Assembly: GCA_021234155.1 (NCBI GenBank)
Contig: JAJEKV010000005.1
Span: 15,722,826-15,786,825 of the forward strand
DNA from: Isoetes taiwanensis
Taxonomy: Eukaryota > Streptophyta > Lycopodiopsida > Isoetales > Isoetaceae
DNA length: 64,000 nt
Direction of reading: 5' to 3'
Below, in pieces: positions 12,330 through 22,659 of this stretch. Numbering within the stretch: the stretch's first letter is position 1; the number at the start of each line of letters is the position of its first letter. The translations under genes and the position numbers were made by a program. The notes beneath the pieces are model-generated. The model saw only the letters and a program-made list of their open reading frames with translations, was not told the DNA's origin and searched no databases.

Positions 12330-14390
12330 ATAATAATCCAAAAATCTGCCAGTAAGCAATATAATGATTCGATCAGATGTTATGCCGGAACGCCACGCCA
12401 GAGAGAAAAGCAAAGTATTTGGCAAAGTTGGGGGATTTCCATAAAGCATAGGCATATCCACAAGTAGATGAGGCTAAGCCTCACAATGTACTATGGTGGT
12501 GAAGTAGGTGGAATATATTGAGCCCTCACGCAGCTAGATCAGGTGAAATTTATATGCATGTTTAGATACTTTGAAGATGAGGAACATCGATTCTCGCATT
12601 GGGGTCTCTATTTTACTTTTATGATATTCAAGAGAGGTATAATATATGTGTCACATTGATGGCTTTCTTTGATTTTCAGGATCACATAAGAGTTTAGAGC
12701 CACGTTTCTGGCTGTTCCAAAAGCGATGAGTTAGAGGTAGCAAGAGATAATGTGTATTAATACATCGTGAGGGTGCATTAGATGATTTGTTTTAGAGTGT
12801 TGATCGTACAAGTTGAGCCGCCTTATATAGACTGCAGCATTCGCCATTAAGTAATAACTAAATTTCATTATTTTATTTTATGTTGCAGGAGAAATCGGCT
12901 CATCTACAGAACATATGTTTTCATTGCCATCTTCTTTATTTCAATTCTTCTATACATTTTCTCACTTTTCTCTTGATGGCACCTTACTGTGGGATCCTAA
13001 ACCAGCTATTAGCTCGACTTCAATTCTATTAAAATAGTGTTGGTAGTAGGCCTGCTCACTAGGCAGTTCTGCATACATCTAATGGAATAGTACGGAAAAG
13101 TCCGCAGATTTCACAAATTTTAATATTCAAAACGCATGAGGCAATGATAACAAGACACAGTGAGTTCTCAGACTAGAGATTGAGGGACCAAAGTGTGATG
13201 GTCCAAAACCTACTGTCGAATCCATGGTGTTATGTGATGATGGAGTGGTCGAGAATGAGACCACATCTTCACTTGTTGGGTCCCTCAGAGTATAAATGTA
13301 AAGATTAGAGACAAATATGGTATAATGGGTCGAATTTAAAGCTTTGTTTTTATTATAGATCCTTTTAATCAGAGGGTCACTTCATTAAAGTCAGATGATT
13401 GTAGAACCTCGCAGCTTGAAAATCTTTTGATTCTTGAGCAATGTATTTTGCTTCCCATACTTTGAGGCCCTGTGAAGAGCTTTAGTAATAAAATTAAACA
13501 TATTGTTCTTCAGAACAGTTTGAGCCTTAGAACCTGGCCCGCCAAGCAATGATCCTACAACAAAATGTCAGAATTGCTTTGTTTGTTCAATCCAACATTA
13601 CATTGGTCCCGGACACAACATTTTACAAACATCTACATTTGAGGGAAGAAAAGTAACTTCTTATTCCTTTTATATAGAATTTGTCATTTGAGTAAACAAA
13701 GTAACTTATTTTTATGAATTTGTTCTATAGTGATGTGCTATTATTTTGTGAACAGATCTCCCGCACTGTCAGTCTATTGTCCAAGTATAGATATTTCATG
13801 ATGTCTCTTAATCTAAATTTTTTCATGAACTCGTGGAATTTTGCTAGGCTAGAGACTCTTCATCCGCCAGCTTTTAATCTCTAAAGGCTCCTTTGCTAAA
13901 GTGTATTCTTTCTACCTTTCTCACAGTAGTTGGCAAAAAGTGACTTTGTTACATTTAACATTGAGCTCTGCCTCGCCATTACCTTTGGGTTTGAAGTTAT
14001 GCGATAACCCTCAGTTTTGCTAAAAACTTTCCAATTCATTTGTAAGTTATATTTACGTATGAAAGATTATTAAAGTTGTGCTAATCTTCCTCGCTTTATC
14101 TACATAAAATAGATCCTTCTTTATCATGTAGGTTCTTCCCGATTAGGAGATCCTTCTTCACCGAGGCAAAATTACTGTGGCCTGGTGATGGGGAGGATAG
14201 ATTTTCAAGTACCCATCGATCTCATTTTGTTACTATATATTTCGTAAACAAAAGAAGAACACAATGTAGATGTTGTTGTGGAAGGACTCTGGGGCGAAAA
14301 TTTTACAAAATATTGTGTCATCATTGTGGAGGTCTTATATCCACATTTTGCATTGTTCATTGTAAAAAAGCCTTGTGCCACGATTACTAT
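12330..14390. other. AT-rich stretch, no gene seen
   Basis: Neither strand has a frame worth naming. Mixed AT-rich sequence without an array or recognisable transposon end. Confidence 0.5.
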
Positions 14391-14397
14391 CCTATAA

Positions 14398-14572
14398 TCG
14401 TGATCGTGATCCCGAGACATCGATCGCCATTCTAGAATGGGACGAGCATGCATGTCATGCATGTATGCGCGACGCCCGCTTTGGTTGGAGTTCGCTTATT
14501 TCAAAGCGCCAGGCTGCGATCCATCGTCTTCATCGGCGCTTCCTCTCGCTAGCATCTTATTCTCTTTTTATC
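14398..14572. repeat. GC-rich direct duplication, copy A
   Basis: This copy pairs with 14747-14935 at an offset of about 346 bases. Shared blocks in order are AGACATCGATCGC, a GACGA-GCATGCAT block, CATGCATGTATG, GCGCGA-GCCCGCTTT, TGGAG, a CCAG-CTGCGATCCATCG block and CTCGC-AGCATCTTATTC. It carries CATGCATG strings, the core of plant RY elements. It differs sharply in GC content from its surroundings. Confidence 0.7.
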
Positions 14573-14746
14573 TATTTCCAAAAGTGGGAGGGCTTCTTCA
14601 CCGGTGGTTTAGGCCATTAATTTGCATGATCTTTCTTTGCTATCCTTTATCGCGGGCCATTCGGCCCCGGACCTTCTGGCCCTCATCCTAGTTTATAAGG
14701 GAAGTTCTCTCAGTTCGCTTTGTTGTTTTGCGAGTCCATTCTAGAA

Positions 14747-14935
14747 TCGTGACCATCCGCAGACATCGATCGCTTTATCTTCTAGGATTTGGACGAAGCA
14801 TGCATACCATGCATGTATGGCGGCGCGATGCCCGCTTTTGGTTTGGAGCGCCCGTGCGCCAGCTGCGATCCATCGCCCCCATCAGCGCCTCTCGCCAGCA
14901 TCTTTATTCCTTTGAACTCCACCCTCCCTTCTTGT
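14747..14935. repeat. GC-rich direct duplication, copy B
   Basis: Second copy of the repeat at 14398-14572, in the same orientation and slightly longer. The two copies have diverged by substitutions and small indels, so the overlapping reading frames in the two copies encode different peptides. That argues against a conserved coding function. A TTTATAAGGGAAG string lies between the copies, near 14692. Confidence 0.7.
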
Positions 14936-14939
14936 TTAC

Positions 14940-17400
14940 ATTATATACAAGTTCCTGCTTATCATGTTTTTCCAACAATTCATTGTGGGTGATGCTTTTT
15001 CCAATTACTTCTGCAGTGACGCTTCCACTGTATGTTTTCTCAAGCTTTGTTGTGTTGGTGTGATGTGCGTGTACAGTTACGAAATGATCTCCGCTTTCCT
15101 CGAATTCTCCATGGGTTTTGGGAGCTTATCTCTATGCCTTTTGATTTGTCTAAGCCCTTGCATATTTTATCATCATTAGGGTTTTTCCTCTAGAAAACCA
15201 CAAAGCATGGGTTTTAACCTTTAAGTGATAAGCTTGTGCAATACCACTCATCTTATTATTAGCATTGCATTTTTGGGGTCCATAATGATATAATTGATTC
15301 TTCCTCTTTATTTTCAGGTAGTTCGCGATGTGTGCGCTACCCACTTTCCACCATTGCAGAAATCAAATAGGAGATGAATGGAGAAGCTCATCTATTGTTG
15401 GTTTCTTTGAAATTCCATTCCTATAATGCTTCATTCTAGATGCTCATTAAATTGCTAACTAATATTTTGTCCGGCCACAATTGTGGTATCAGGATATAAT
15501 TGTTGTTAAAATTCCTAAGAGGACCATTTTGGATAAGATAATAATACAGTATTATGCACGCCTTTCACTAAAACACTAATTTTAGCCGTTAAAAACAAAT
15601 GCAATGCATTATTGTCCATGTCTAATTAGCTAAACTGCTTTTAACAAATTATTAGGCCAACTATAAACAAGGCATCTCGCTTCCAAATTATTGTTTGTTC
15701 TGCAATCAAAACACTTCAAAAAGCTGTGGCTAAAACCATAATAGGTGATATTTCTAGACTTTAAGTTGAGTTTTATCAAGTTTTGGTATATGATTAGGAG
15801 CTTCATGCGTGTAGATTCATTGTTCTTATAGGCAACGCTACCATTTGAAAATATGTAAAAGATTTTATCAAATGTCCCGCCACGATCTGGTGGTAGGTAT
15901 CCATATAGTAACATTCAGAGGATGTTAGCACCTTTCAATAATTATGATGACGTGTTACCTTGACGGCAATAATGCGCTACTGTAAGGTGAATAATATCAT
16001 GTTTTGTAGCCCAGCGTTCTCTTTGACAGTTTGGACGTATTGGTGATATTTTATAGGCTTATTGTCAAACAAAAAAGTACGAAAACATTAATCGTGACTT
16101 CGACAGAAACCAGTCTTCATTCTGTGATGCGAACAAAGCTGGTGCAATTCTAAAGATGCAAACAATGGCACTCCTTTGCTAAATGGCTCTTTTAAATACA
16201 CATGGGCCCATATGCAGCAATTTATAGAGTATTAGATCTATATATAGAGGTTACCAATATATAGATTGTACTCTTTTAAAATACTAAAGTAATGTGCCCA
16301 CATAACAGTCTGTTCTTATGTGGTTGATACTCAAAATGTAGTTTGTAGTAGTATATTTTAAAATAACAACATTGATAAAGTAAACGTCAGACAAAGATAT
16401 TCCAAGCATGGTGATGAAGCCATTGCCGGACCTTTGCCGCCTATAAAACATTGGTTTTGTACAAAATCTTGATTAAAGTGAAAAATGATCAGAATTATCT
16501 TGGAAAGAGAACTAATTCACACATTAACATATATATACACAAATGAGGTCAGACAGAATCGCACATAGGTTGTTTCCATAACAAAGGAATGTGTCTGTAA
16601 GAGAAAGCTAACTTCGAGTAAGTATTTTGGGAGTATGACGTCCAGATCCCGAATGTAAATACATATGTGGTGAGAACACTCTTAAGATGAAGAGAAAGTG
16701 GAAGTACCAAGGAAGATTGGTGCTACCAAGGGCAATGCAGTGATAACAAGGGTTTGACGTCTTGACAGTGCCCCCTTTGAGGAAATGTAAACTCCATAAA
16801 GGTAGCCACTCTGACTTCATATATAGTTCTATCCATACACGCTGGTATCCAATAAGGCTATTGTTCATGCCCTTCTTAAAAAGTTACTTCTTCTAAACCA
16901 CAAATGATTGGCTAATGAGTTAATTCTGAAAATAATAGGACTTGAGAATGGTAGTTATAATACCGAGGGTGTAACAAAGGGCATTTTCACAGCCCACATC
17001 TCTTTATACTGGCGCACAGTGATGCATTTTCAAGTAAAGGATAAACCATCGCAGCAATTGGGCACAAGCCAAGACACTTGATGACGATAAGGATTTTGAA
17101 GTCTAAAATTGAGAGAGACAAATTGTAGGCTTTTAAAGTTGCTCTGAGAATGACTTTATCCATATGTGTTGACATGTGGATAAGTGTAGGCAATGCAACA
17201 ATTCAAGGTACGATGCAAACAACTTCTTCTATGTTTATATTAAATACTGAGGGTAAGATCCAAAAATCGACATTGCCTTTTAGTTCAACCAATTTTTTAG
17301 ATTTCCAGAATGTTCTCAAGGACATTTTTATCTTTTCAATAGGATTCATGTTGGTTTAATGCCATCTTAGACCATGGAATTGCATCGCGAAAAACTTCTT
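14940..17400. other. gene-free stretch
   Basis: The longest frame is 94 codons on the minus strand at 15630-15914, AT-rich and unrecognised. The 86-codon frame at 16608-16868 (minus) is also unrecognised. No array or transposon end was seen. Confidence 0.45.
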
Positions 17401-17414
17401 ATATTTCCGCGCTT

Positions 17415-17491
17415 TGATAGATAGATAGGTATGTGGTGGTGGTAGGGTAGTAGGTAGGTAGGTAGGTAGGTAGGTAGGACAGATAGACAGA
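17415..17491. repeat. GATA / GTAG microsatellite
   Basis: GATA units pass into GTGGTGGTAG, then into about eight GTAG tetramers, then into CAGATAGACAG. It is a compound tetranucleotide tract. Confidence 0.85.
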
Positions 17492-17499
17492 TTATTCAT

Positions 17500-18500
17500 T
17501 TCATAAAAGCCCACATTTGAATAATAGTAAGAAACAATAAAAGAAAACAAAGGAATAAAACAAGAAAGACCTCAAGAAAAAAATTGATCGAAGCTTGTGA
17601 TCTCGAATTTTCCCACTATGAAAATTTTTTTTTTCCCCATCCAAAGATAGCCAACTCCTTTTCTAAAATTCGTGAACGTATGCCGAATCGGTATTGCTGG
17701 GTACAAAATTCACTTCACTCATCTTTGTAGTCATGTTATGCAGGAGGAGGGGTCGGCCCACACTTGCCTTTGCATTTGAAGCACCTTCTCCCCTTTTTTC
17801 TCCACTGAACCTCCTCCTGGATCACGCCAATGTTTCTGTTAATTTTATCCCATTACGCAGCTTTCAGGGAAATGAAATGTGAGAAGTAAATTCAAGACAT
17901 GCTCGTTTCCTTTCAATACACGATCCAATATACATATGTAGGGAAAGCAAAAATAGAAGATAATAACTCTTTGACAAAAAATATTATCTAACTTGACATT
18001 GGCACAATATCAAATGGTTTTGTGTTTTGGCCACTAATCGTTAAGTATGCAAATATCAATTTAAAGCAATCTTGTAATAAATGCAATGTACATTTCATGC
18101 CCTTTGTAAACAAAAACTAATTTTTCTGACATGCTAGGGTACCACAATGTTTCTCATCATACAAGCATAAGAACTCTGGTAGCAAGATAGCACGATACGA
18201 CAATTAATGCCTACCGTGAGCAATGCGTCACACAATATACTGCCGAACACTGTGTCATGTAAGATGGAGACAACTCTTAGTTTAAAGACGCGTGTTAGAC
18301 ATGGCTTTTTTCTTTTTTTCTTTTTAAGATAAGTTGGACATAGTTCTTATGTGGGTTGGTAGAAAAATTGTTCCAATGTGTGATGCATGTGCATTCATGT
18401 TCGACCACATGCTTGCGCAATACAAATACACAGGCGCATGCATGCATATATGCATAGACAAAAGTGTTTTATTATGTGTGGACATGGTTTTTTGGCAAGA
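17500..18500. other. AT-rich stretch, no gene seen
   Basis: Short frames only. A T-rich tract lies near 18305-18326. Nothing assignable. Confidence 0.45.
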
Positions 18501-18514
18501 TGTTTTTTTATGCG

Positions 18515-18905
18515 TCTCGAAAGGATTGCATGTTTTGCCCGGTGGACTTTCTATGTATACTCAATGTTTTGTTGGGGTTCTATGCAAGCCTTGCCAAACA
18601 ACATTTTTGCTCAATTTCATGAATATAAACTCTTGTATAGAACACTAGTAGCTCTTCTTCTTCTTTCTTAACAAATTTGAAGTAATATGGGGGTGATGCA
18701 TGTTTTGCTGGAATTCATCAAGATGGTTCACTGTTTTGCTTGTTCTGTCCAATTTAACAGTCAATCCCATGTATGTTTTGCTTGGTTTCATCGTCAAGAT
18801 GAATTCGATGCATTGTTTTGCTCAACTTCGTCATATGGAAGCTTATACGTGTTTTGTTTAACTTTGCAAGGTTGGTTATGCAAGTCTATACGTGTTTTGC
18901 TTTGC
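18515..18905. repeat. degenerate repeat around a TGTTTTGC motif
   Basis: The string TGTTTTGC or a near match recurs about eight times within 390 bases, for example near 18530, 18700, 18732, 18775, 18814, 18850 and 18894. It is often preceded by GCA or CGTG and followed by TT and an AACTT or GGTTT block. Spacing is irregular (about 30-80 bases), so this is an old, scrambled array. Overlapping short frames are by-products. Confidence 0.5.
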
Positions 18906-18911
18906 ATAGAC

Positions 18912-18985
18912 CTCTCCAATTGGTGTTTGGTCTAGTGGTAGGATCACATTCAATATAAAGTGATTGGAGAGAAGACTCGATGGAA
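18912..18985 (+). repeat. tRNA-like segment, possible SINE head
   Basis: The string TTGGTCTAGTGGTAGGAT matches the A-box region of plant tRNA-Gly/Glu type genes. About 35 bases later a weak B-box-like ACTCGATGG appears. The cloverleaf cannot be completed, so this is not a working tRNA. It could be a tRNA-derived SINE head or chance. No poly-A or oligo-T tail was identified downstream. Confidence 0.25.
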
Positions 18986-19380
18986 AGTTAAGCTGCGCTA
19001 GCGTTCTTTTCCCTTGATTAAGGAATATCGAGGTTTAAGCAGCAATTGCCTGCCGCTAGAAGATTTCCTGCTAAAAAAGGAAGCTTTTCTTGTTTTTTGA
19101 GACGGAATTGAAGGATAGCTATTTACAAATGCCAAGCCGATAGGTTTAGAAACAACAGTAAAACTTGATGATTTGGCCAAAAAAATTTCCTTTAACCAAG
19201 GCCGCCCCTCTATTCATGATATGGTTTAGGCCAAAAGCTTTCCTGCTTTCGTGAACCAAGGCTCATCTATTCATGATCTGCTTCTTGCTTGAAAGGTTCA
19301 TGAGATTAATATCCATACTTTACTTTTCTCCTTCACCATTGGTGCATACTCTTTTCTCCATACTACAAGTTTGGATCATA

Positions 19381-19552
19381 TTTTGAGTTGCTTTAGTGAC
19401 TCATGCACACACAATGTTTTGACTTTGCAATGGACGTTAGAAATGCTCTTCACATTCGACTTGTTGTTTTGAGTTGCTGGAGTCACTCATGCACACACAT
19501 TGTTTCGACTTTGCACGGATACAAAAATGCCTTTCATAGTCACCATCGACGT
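19381..19552. repeat. 86-bp tandem duplication
   Basis: Copies start at 19381 and 19467. Shared blocks are TTTTGAGTTGCT, GACTCATGCACACACA (CACTCATGCACACACA in copy two), TTGTTTNGACTTTGCA and a following AAATGC block. It is close to the TGTTTTGC repeat above and may be a better-kept part of the same family. Confidence 0.75.
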
Positions 19553-19929
19553 ACCTACAACACTTTGCTCTTTCGGCCATTGCATGCTTAAAATACCTTT
19601 AACGCGATCATTCCGCTTTTCCACGGTGAAGATTCAATCTTGACCGTTAACGGGAGGCCGTACAAATAAGTATCACCAGTATGAAGACGCCGGTTTCTGA
19701 AAATTCCGGTGGCGAATCCCCAGAACCACCAGTTTTTCCACTTCAAGATTCCGCCATAACACTTAGATTTTTTCAATGTATTTCATTGGCAGTTAGTTTA
19801 CCTTGCAAGTAAGCTTACTTAACCGGCTTCTCAAGCAAGTAGAACAGTACTGGCTCTTTGCAAGCAAGCTTTTACTTAACCGCCTCTCATCAGCTATTTA
19901 ACCGGCTTCCTCGGGCTTCAAGCATTTAA

Positions 19930-20062
19930 ATCGCTTCGCCTCGCTTCTAAGATCCGCCGCTTCTAAGATCTCAAGATCCGCCTTAATGCATTCTAAGATC
20001 CGGGCTTCTAAGACCTACTAAGATCCTAAGATCCGCTCAATGATTCTATGATCCGGCTTAAA
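19930..20062. repeat. short tandem array of TTCTAAGATCCG
   Basis: Six or more full or partial copies of a 12-15 base unit, TTCTAAGATCCG plus C or G, are packed into about 130 bases, with AAGATCTCAAGATCC and CCTAAGATCC variants. Upstream, an AAGCTTACTTAACCGGCTTCTC block recurs as TTACTTAACCGCCTCTC at 19813 and 19871. Confidence 0.65.
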
Positions 20063-20276
20063 ATCCCCGCTCTCGCCTGGCGGCTTCCACGATTAGTGCC
20101 CCTGCCTCTTTGATCCGGGCGCCTTTGCTTCCTCGGATCAGCAAACCCTCTGACTGTGAGCGCTGCTAAGGAGATAACGCCGGCCCCTGGGCCAAGATTT
20201 CATTAAAAATTTCGGCACAGGCTAAAATAATGGGCGTATGATGGTAACGCCAGTTCACAGTGGCGTTATCTACCCC

Positions 20277-20304
20277 ATCTATCTATTTATCTATCTATCT
20301 ATCT
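20277..20304. repeat. (ATCT)n microsatellite
   Basis: About seven ATCT units with one imperfect unit. Confidence 0.85.
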
Positions 20305-20309
20305 CCTCT

Positions 20310-21600
20310 CACTTCTACTCCAAAACAAGGTGCAACAAAGTCCAAAGGAAGCATGTGATTTATATTTTCAACGTGAGCCTAGATCGTGCTTACAAAGGCC
20401 CCCAAAACCGAGAATAGTTTGGAAATACTTTGATCAATCATCTCAATCCGACGCATGTCTAAATTAATCGCTACAGAAAGCACGCAATGCTTCCATCCAT
20501 GTACACAGCACAAAACCATTAAAGAAATACTAAAGAAAAATCTGCAACAAAACAGCAATAGATCTTGGCTCTCAAAGAATGCGCATAAACAAACAAAGAG
20601 CCATTTTCTATAAAAATTTCTTCTCAAAGTAAAGAGGAAACATTTAAAAATTGGCTAAGCACATTTGCAAGATTCAACGCTATATGAAGCAACAGATTGT
20701 CAGGAGCTTCCAGGATCATTCCTTGGCAGATTTTGGGTACAGCCAAACAGGTGGGTTATATCAAGTGGGTTGTTCCATTACTAGAGTCACGCCGCCAGGC
20801 AGCTGTGAGCTTAGAGAGCCGTTGCCGGAACAGGGGAGACCTCCCCATTGCCGCTGCAGAGCAGGCTTCCATTCCTGCTAGTTAGACTGGAGCAGTATTG
20901 GCTCATAACCTTTAAGAGGATCTACGCAGATCCTGGGGGCAGAAAAAAAAGGGCTGTGATCTGAGGCAGACTAGAATTGATTTTGGCCTGCATTTGTTGA
21001 TCATTGTTCTGGGGCCGCGAAGAAACGATCTGTCTTCTCTTGTCTTGATGAATACTGAGGAATAGAGCCATAAAGCCTTCTGTTGTGTCGAAAATTGAGG
21101 CTTCGAAAGGGCTGCCACTGTGACAGCTCTCGTATAACAATGATTACAGAACCACATCCCGGCACAAATAACAGACTCTCCGTAGCCCAATTGATTACCA
21201 GGTGAGAAAACTTATAAGCAATTTGGTACTTGATTATGATCAGAAAACATTGCCTGAGAGGACACGGATTCTGTTCAGAAATGGTTTCGGTAAGTTATGA
21301 GCAGAAAAATGGCTCTTGAGCATATGAACAGAAACTTTCGTTCAGAAATCTTTGAAGCCACAAACAACGTGCATTTGGCAAAAAGTTACTACCACACTGT
21401 GAATAAAATTTTGATCAATAGGTGAAGAAGGAAAATCCGTTTTGCTTATCCGGTGAATCCAATATGAGCAGAAATTCCGTACCAGTTCACTAAGAAATAA
21501 GCTTTAATCTCAGCATTTGCTGCAGTTCCTTTGGCGAAGAAATTGCTGTTTTAACTAGGGCATTGTTAGCAGTTCCAGCATAAAATTGCTCTATCGACTA
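20310..21600. other. stretch downstream of the methylesterase relic, no exon found
   Basis: I read the minus strand in all frames here for the expected last methylesterase exon (the segment with the catalytic Asp and His) and found no convincing match. The 92-codon minus frame at 20912-21190 and its overlapping 72-codon frame are unrecognised. Plus-strand frames at 20651-20885 are also unrecognised. Confidence 0.4.
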
Positions 21601-21601
21601 C

Positions 21602-21737
21602 CTGTGGTGGATACAAATGATACAGCTCGGTTCCCTTTGCATACCGCTTGAAAGCATGACTGTGGGCCATGGAGGACAGAACTCCATTGCCAAAATGTGT
21701 ACTTCAACATCTCTGAAATGATTCGCAAATCTTCAGC
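21602..21737 (-). pseudogene. methylesterase-like exon 3 fragment
   Basis: A good acceptor (TTTTGTATTCGCAG) opens the segment. Its first frame gives AEDLRIISEMLK. After a one-base shift the next frame gives STHFGNGVLSSMAHS and then RYAKGTELYHLYPPQ. The last block aligns with the family's TKLYQLSPPE, where many family genes place an intron, and a GTAGTC donor follows at once. The catalytic Asp and His would lie in a later exon, which I could not find. Confidence 0.5.
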
Positions 21738-21897
21738 CTGCGAATACAAAACACGAAGATTCAGATTCAGAATTATATCGGAGCAAGATAAGGCTCAGAA
21801 TTAAAGATGCAAAATCGGTATGATATATCCCTGATGGAACATGCCATCAATATCATACTGTGATTGATTTCTGCATATACATGTTTGCGTCTTCTAC

Positions 21898-21986
21898 CGG
21901 AAACATTGGTACAATACTCATAGACTGCCACTGCAATTTTTCTATGTTAACTTGGCTTGCATGACCAAACTTAAACCTCCGTAAGG
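21898..21986 (-). pseudogene. methylesterase-like exon 2 fragment
   Basis: A TTATTCTTATTTGTAG acceptor precedes YGGLSLVMQAKLT, which fits the GGLSLALAM-type helix after the catalytic Ser. A stop and a one-base shift follow; the next frame gives KIAVAVYEYCTNVSG, fitting the KIAVAVFVTAFMPG-type strand. A possible donor GTAGAAG ends the segment at 21898. It is short compared with the family's exon, so part is missing or lies in the intron-like gap. Confidence 0.4.
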
Positions 21987-22302
21987 CTACAAATAAGAAT
22001 AACCTTGCAGAAATTAAAGGTCCAACATTGGTATGACTCCAGCCATGCCAACCAATGCTTCACTTCATGATCAGTAATATATGTCAGAGAGCAGAGCTGC
22101 AACTAGAAATGCATCGAAGGGTTCATCAACAACAATACATGTACGAAATTGTTTTGTAATGGATTGAAATAGAAACAAAGCAAGAGCTTTGCAAATCAGA
22201 ATATGGTAATCTAAAGAAACAAAAGGTGAATTGGAACATAGTTCGTTTCGCTTACAAAAAGCCAAACAGAATTATGCAAAAGGTAGGAAGTAGATGATCA
22301 AC

Positions 22303-22533
22303 CTGCGCCGAGTCCTCCAAGGCTCATAAGAAACCAAGGCTATTGAGTATATTCAGTAAAGGAAGCAATATTTCAGGATCAGAAGGATACGAATGCCATT
22401 GCTTGTTACAAGTGATCAAGGAGAGACTCTGTATTGGATTTTGAAGAAGATCAACTAGTTTATACCAGCACCAGGCGCCATGGGAGCCACCATGGACAAG
22501 AACAAAATGGAAGGGCTTTTTAGGATGATCCAT
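22303..22533 (-). CDS. methylesterase-like exon 1
   Basis: Starts at a Met that fits the family's usual N-terminus, about ten residues before the LVHG strand. HGGSHGAWCWYKLVDLL is very close to the family. After that the reading frame stays open to a stop at 22324, but the expected AGH-VTALDLAASG strand is missing; a SDPEILLPLLNILNSL stretch resembles the PLLDFLSSL helix that normally follows. One frame over, just past the stop, SLGGLG resembles the nucleophile elbow, with the usual His replaced by Met. A possible donor, CAG/GTTGAT, follows at 22303. So the exon seems to have lost about 20-30 codons. Confidence 0.6.
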
Positions 22534-22540
22534 GGCAGAT

Positions 22541-22650
22541 TCAGAAGAAGAAAAAAAAAGTAGAGTAGAAGTAGTAGAAGAAGAAGCAGAAGAAGAATAA
22601 GAATAAGAAGAAGTATAAGGAGGAGGTGTTTTAAGGAGGAAGAAGAAGGA
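22541..22650 (-). promoter_or_regulatory. pyrimidine-rich leader of the methylesterase relic
   Basis: Directly upstream of the proposed ATG, about 110 bases read almost purely as C and T on the minus strand (TTCTTC and CTACTT units). Pyrimidine-rich tracts are common in plant 5' leaders. Equally, it is a GAA-type low-complexity repeat on the plus strand. No convincing TATA box was fixed. Confidence 0.4.
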
Positions 22651-22659
22651 TACTTAATA

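Larger units (their letters stand above)
21602..22533 (-). pseudogene. methylesterase (MES/SABP2-like) relic, interrupted
   Basis: Three minus-strand segments resemble consecutive parts of the plant methylesterase family, alpha/beta hydrolases that cleave methyl esters of salicylate, jasmonate or IAA, and of its hydroxynitrile-lyase relatives. The first (22303-22533) starts MDHPKKPFHFVLVHGGSHGA, with the family's oxyanion-hole HGG and the WCWYKL block. The second (21898-21986) holds YGGLSLVM and, one frame over, KIAVAVY, matching the region after the GxSxG nucleophile. The third (21602-21737) holds STHFGNG and then GTELYHLYPPQ, matching the family's KLYQLSPPE end of an exon. GT/AG boundaries are plausible at each edge. 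Frame changes, a missing nucleophile segment and no last exon argue that it is broken, unless the breaks are assembly indels. Confidence 0.6.

Noticed and set aside
20912-21190. Minus-strand frame considered as the last methylesterase exon
   Set aside because: It lacks the strand with the catalytic Asp and the DHM-type His block that the family carries there.
22303-22323. SLGGLG as the catalytic nucleophile elbow of the methylesterase
   Set aside because: It lies out of frame, its preceding His is replaced by Met, and exon 2 already supplies a YGGL match; I treat it as uncertain and do not rely on it.
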